Positions 19,681 to 21,419 of a DNA stretch of 21,419 bases are shown here, piece by piece. This stretch comes from CAZWDL01 sp964632995 (GTDB lineage: Bacteria > Bacteroidota > Bacteroidia > Chitinophagales > Saprospiraceae). The stretch covers positions 1-21,419 of the forward strand of contig CAZWDL010000124.1 of the NCBI GenBank assembly GCA_964632995.1, given 5' to 3'. Each line of letters begins with the position of its first letter. Position 1 is the first letter of the stretch. Position numbers and translations under genes: made by a program. The notes below the pieces were generated by a model. That model made no database searches, was not told where the DNA came from, and was given only the letters and a program-made list of their open reading frames with translations.

Positions 19681-20187
19681 TCATCTCTTTGGGGTAGTCC
19701 TTAAAGGGGCCCTGCCACTTTTATACCACAATTCTGCATCCTGACCGGCAATATTAAGGTCTAAATTTCTTTTTTCTGCTCCTATCCGACACATCAATAT
19801 CGGAACTGTTAAATTTGTCTGTTCCGGCAGGCCTTTAATATCTAGATCTCTCGCGGTGATTGCGTTTTGCCTATTATTTACCACCTCTTGACTGATGTAT
19901 AGATATCCAGTCTCACCTGGAATAAGGGTTTCCGTCCCCGGACAAGGGCAATTATTATCTGAACATAATAACCTGGAAAGACTGCTTCCCGGAGCCCCTA
20001 CTTGAAATATATTGTCTTTTTCGAGGTCCCTTCGTAAGCCATCATTTGCTTCGTCAAGGATTCTCCAAGCTTCTTCATTTGAGAGCCCTTGTTGTGTAAG
20101 GCTCATTATAATGCCTCTAGAAGAATATCCTTGTTCTAAAAACACCCGGGAAACGCTAAGGTATACGACTTCATTTGATTGATCCAT
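19681..20187 (-). CDS. Small cysteine-containing protein of the CHAT cluster
   Basis: This is a 168-aa protein with no signal peptide or TM helix. Residues about 8-48 form three short helices with VFLEQGYSSRGIIMSLTQQG, LSNEEAWRILDEA, a UBA-like spacing. Residues 70-100 carry C75, C80 and C82 (LCSDNNCPC) followed by IPGETGYLYISQEVVNNR. The C-terminus has VPILMCRIGAEKRNLDL, with C133, and ends in WYKSGRAPLRTTP. The four cysteines could bind a metal, but their spacing matches no motif I can name. I recall similar GYLYI...PIL.C..GA...L.L proteins as unnamed Bacteroidota families. It starts the CHAT cluster, 75 bp upstream of the protease gene, and could be a regulator or substrate. Function unknown. 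Confidence 0.65.
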   Translation of the reverse strand: MDQSNEVVYLSVSRVFLEQGYSSRGIIMSLTQQGLSNEEAWRILDEANDGLRRDLEKDNIFQVGAPGSSLSRLLCSDNNCPCPGTETLIPGETGYLYISQEVVNNRQNAITARDLDIKGLPEQTNLTVPILMCRIGAEKRNLDLNIAGQDAELWYKSGRAPLRTTPKR

Positions 20188-20730
20188 ACCGCTACTTTTA
20201 GTTAAGCATTTATAATACTTTTAATATATCCCAAAGTAATAAACCTTTGAAATGGTCTTTGAAAAGGTTGTTAGTTCAATATTATATAAATTGTAAAATT
20301 AGCAACTCGTTAAATAAAACGCACCTAACTCTTTCAGAGCATGTGAGTTTCGCAGTTCTTAAAGCAAATTAGATAGTCGCCAGTGTGAGAGGTTAGCTGA
20401 AGAATATTGTGAAAACAGTTTGAAATATAAATTCAATCAGAAATGGTTAGACAAACCGCATTTCAAAACTTTTTTTTATGTTCAATGCTGTCAAATGTCT
20501 ACTTCTTGAGTAATTGATCTTCAGTTTTATTAAAAGCCAATAGGGAGAATGAATTACCTAAATCTATGAGGATTCAATATACCAAAAAAACTTTTTCCCA
20601 GAAAAAAAGCAGAGCAAATACGATTGATTTCTGTGCTAATTCTTCTTGCTCATGAAACCCTCTCCTGATCCTTCTTACCTATTTCTTTATTGTGCACTCA
20701 TCGGTCACAACCATCTCATTATGCATGAAG
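20188..20730. other. AT-rich intergenic region upstream of the CHAT cluster
   Basis: About 540 bp with no supported gene; the short frames here have no domain. It must hold the promoter of the CHAT cluster. The minus strand has TTACTTTG near 20234-20241, one mismatch from the Bacteroidota -7 box TAnnTTTG, about 45 bp before the start codon, but I see no matching -33 box. Confidence 0.35.
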
Positions 20731-20757
20731 CAAAAAAAAGCGGGATAAAATCCCGCG
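20731..20757 (-). terminator. Intrinsic terminator of the right-edge gene remnant
   Basis: On the minus strand, GCGGGAT pairs with ATCCCGC around a TTT loop (arms 20750-20756 and 20740-20746) and is followed directly by eight T (20732-20739). It sits about 10 bp after the TAA of the upstream minus-strand frame, and TAA is followed in frame by TAG and TGA. It isolates the CHAT cluster from transcription entering from the right. Confidence 0.9.
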
Positions 20758-20766
20758 CTATCACTA

Positions 20767-21156
20767 TTAGAATATCTCCCGCACCGCCTCCGGCAGCTCC
20801 CCCACCCTTCGGAACTCCCCGCCGAAAAACTTATCGAACACCTGCGCCAGGTCGCCCGGCGCGTAGAGGAGGACAAAACCAAAGATCCCGATATCCACCA
20901 GATCGATGGTCGCAAAGTTTTGATTCTTCAGTCGCGTATGCGCCTGGTAGACGCCCGCCATCTTATCGGCGTCGAAATACGGCGGGCCTTCCGGCCGGCA
21001 TTTGGGGATCTTCTCCACCGCCTGCAGGAAGTGCCAGAGGGCGTCCTGCGAGTTGGTGACCAGGCGGTGCGCGATGGTATAGGATCGTTGTTGGTGGTAG
21101 ACAGCGACCAGGGCCGCTTCGTTTGTCCATTCGCCTCTCAAGATCTCGGTGACGGA
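20767..21156 (-). pseudogene. C-terminal remnant of an unidentified GC-rich gene
   Basis: The frame reads SVTEILRGEWTNEAALVAVY, then TIAHRLVTNSQDALWHFLQA and ends with VFDKFFGGEFRRVGELPEAV just before a strong terminator. Its composition and steady amino-acid texture look coding. The frame is closed upstream by TAG at 21157-21159. Its only early start is TTG at 21141, and the nearby ATG at 21130 is in another frame. I read it as the last 125 or so codons of a gene whose front has been lost. No family is recognised. It is GC-rich, unlike the AT-rich spacer next to it. Confidence 0.5.
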
Positions 21157-21375
21157 CTACCGTCGCAATCCGAATTCCTGGAATATTTTTTTATCGCCCC
21201 CTCAGGCAGCAGCCTTCTGAGGGTATGCGTATTCGCCTTGATTAAGCTCCTGTTCATAGTATGTTTGGTGGAATTGTTACTAGAAGCCATCTCAAAAATA
21301 TCCTTTGGGCTGCAAAAGGATCTTTTGGGGCCATGTTTCGTTGCAAAAAGCGTCACGTAGCTAGGCTATGCTTTG

Positions 21376-21411
21376 ATTCAAGAGTAGGGCCCCTACACCC
21401 CACTCTTGAAT
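21376..21411. repeat. Perfect 10-bp inverted repeat near the right edge
   Basis: ATTCAAGAGT (21376-21385) pairs perfectly with ACTCTTGAAT (21402-21411). The 16-base loop itself contains AGGGCCCCT, nearly palindromic. No T-run follows on either strand, so it is not an intrinsic terminator. A second stem, CCCTCAG/CTGAGGG, lies at 21198-21204 and 21217-21223. The meaning is unknown; it may be the end of a mobile element cut by the window. Confidence 0.55.
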
Positions 21412-21419
21412 GGGCGCCT

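Noticed and set aside
21191..21223. CCCTCAG/CTGAGGG stem beside a T-run as a terminator
   Set aside because: On the plus strand the T-run precedes the stem, and on the minus strand an A-run follows it, so neither strand has terminator order.
21138..21356. A 72-aa minus-strand frame at the right edge
   Set aside because: It overlaps the start of the GC-rich remnant in another frame, is rich in S/N/T/K and shows no domain.

Overview
The window looks like a defence/conflict island from a Bacteroidota chromosome, most likely a Saprospiria-type marine lineage. Supporting signs are the scarcity of Shine-Dalgarno sequences, a signal peptide ending in ALG|Q, carboxypeptidase-regulatory-like (CarboxypepD_reg) beta domains, long TPR proteins and effector-associated domain 11 (EAD11) modules. 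The lineage is an inference from style, not from a marker gene. Every supported gene is on the minus strand, so the island reads from right to left.

Right edge (about 20.7-21.4 kb): a decayed GC-rich ORF remnant closes with a clear intrinsic terminator. An AT-rich gap of about 0.55 kb follows. Next is a three-gene cluster: a small cysteine-containing protein (19681-20187), a 1356-aa ankyrin-TPR-CHAT protein with an intact His/Cys dyad (15535-19605), and a protein with two CxxC pairs and HEAT-like repeats (14302-15510). This resembles a CHAT-protease conflict module: repeat-domain sensing, a caspase-like protease, and a candidate substrate or partner.

Centre: a compact stand-alone tyrosine recombinase (13558-14136) lies downstream of a cluster of three palindromes. 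Then comes a type I restriction-modification operon, hsdM, hsdS, hsdR. hsdM and hsdS overlap by ATGA. hsdS is split: its two target-recognition halves are separated by an inserted GIY-YIG nuclease-like segment and 27-bp hairpin-forming tandem repeats, and one frameshift breaks the reading frame. Directly downstream of hsdR is a membrane-anchored PD-(D/E)XK nuclease-like protein (5834-6883).

Left: a soluble 274-aa protein with a winged-helix-like middle and a C-terminal EAD11-like domain (4957-5781) precedes an EAD11-TM-beta-domain protein (3906-4844) and an exported 953-aa TPR protein (1031-3892) built from near-identical 46-aa repeats. I read these three as a candidate envelope-spanning sensing system. 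An exported TPR array and periplasmic beta domains would signal through one transmembrane segment to a cytoplasmic EAD11, which could pair with the EAD11-like domain of the soluble protein. This is the best candidate in the window for an undescribed system. The left edge (1-540) is GC-rich repetitive DNA without a supportable gene.
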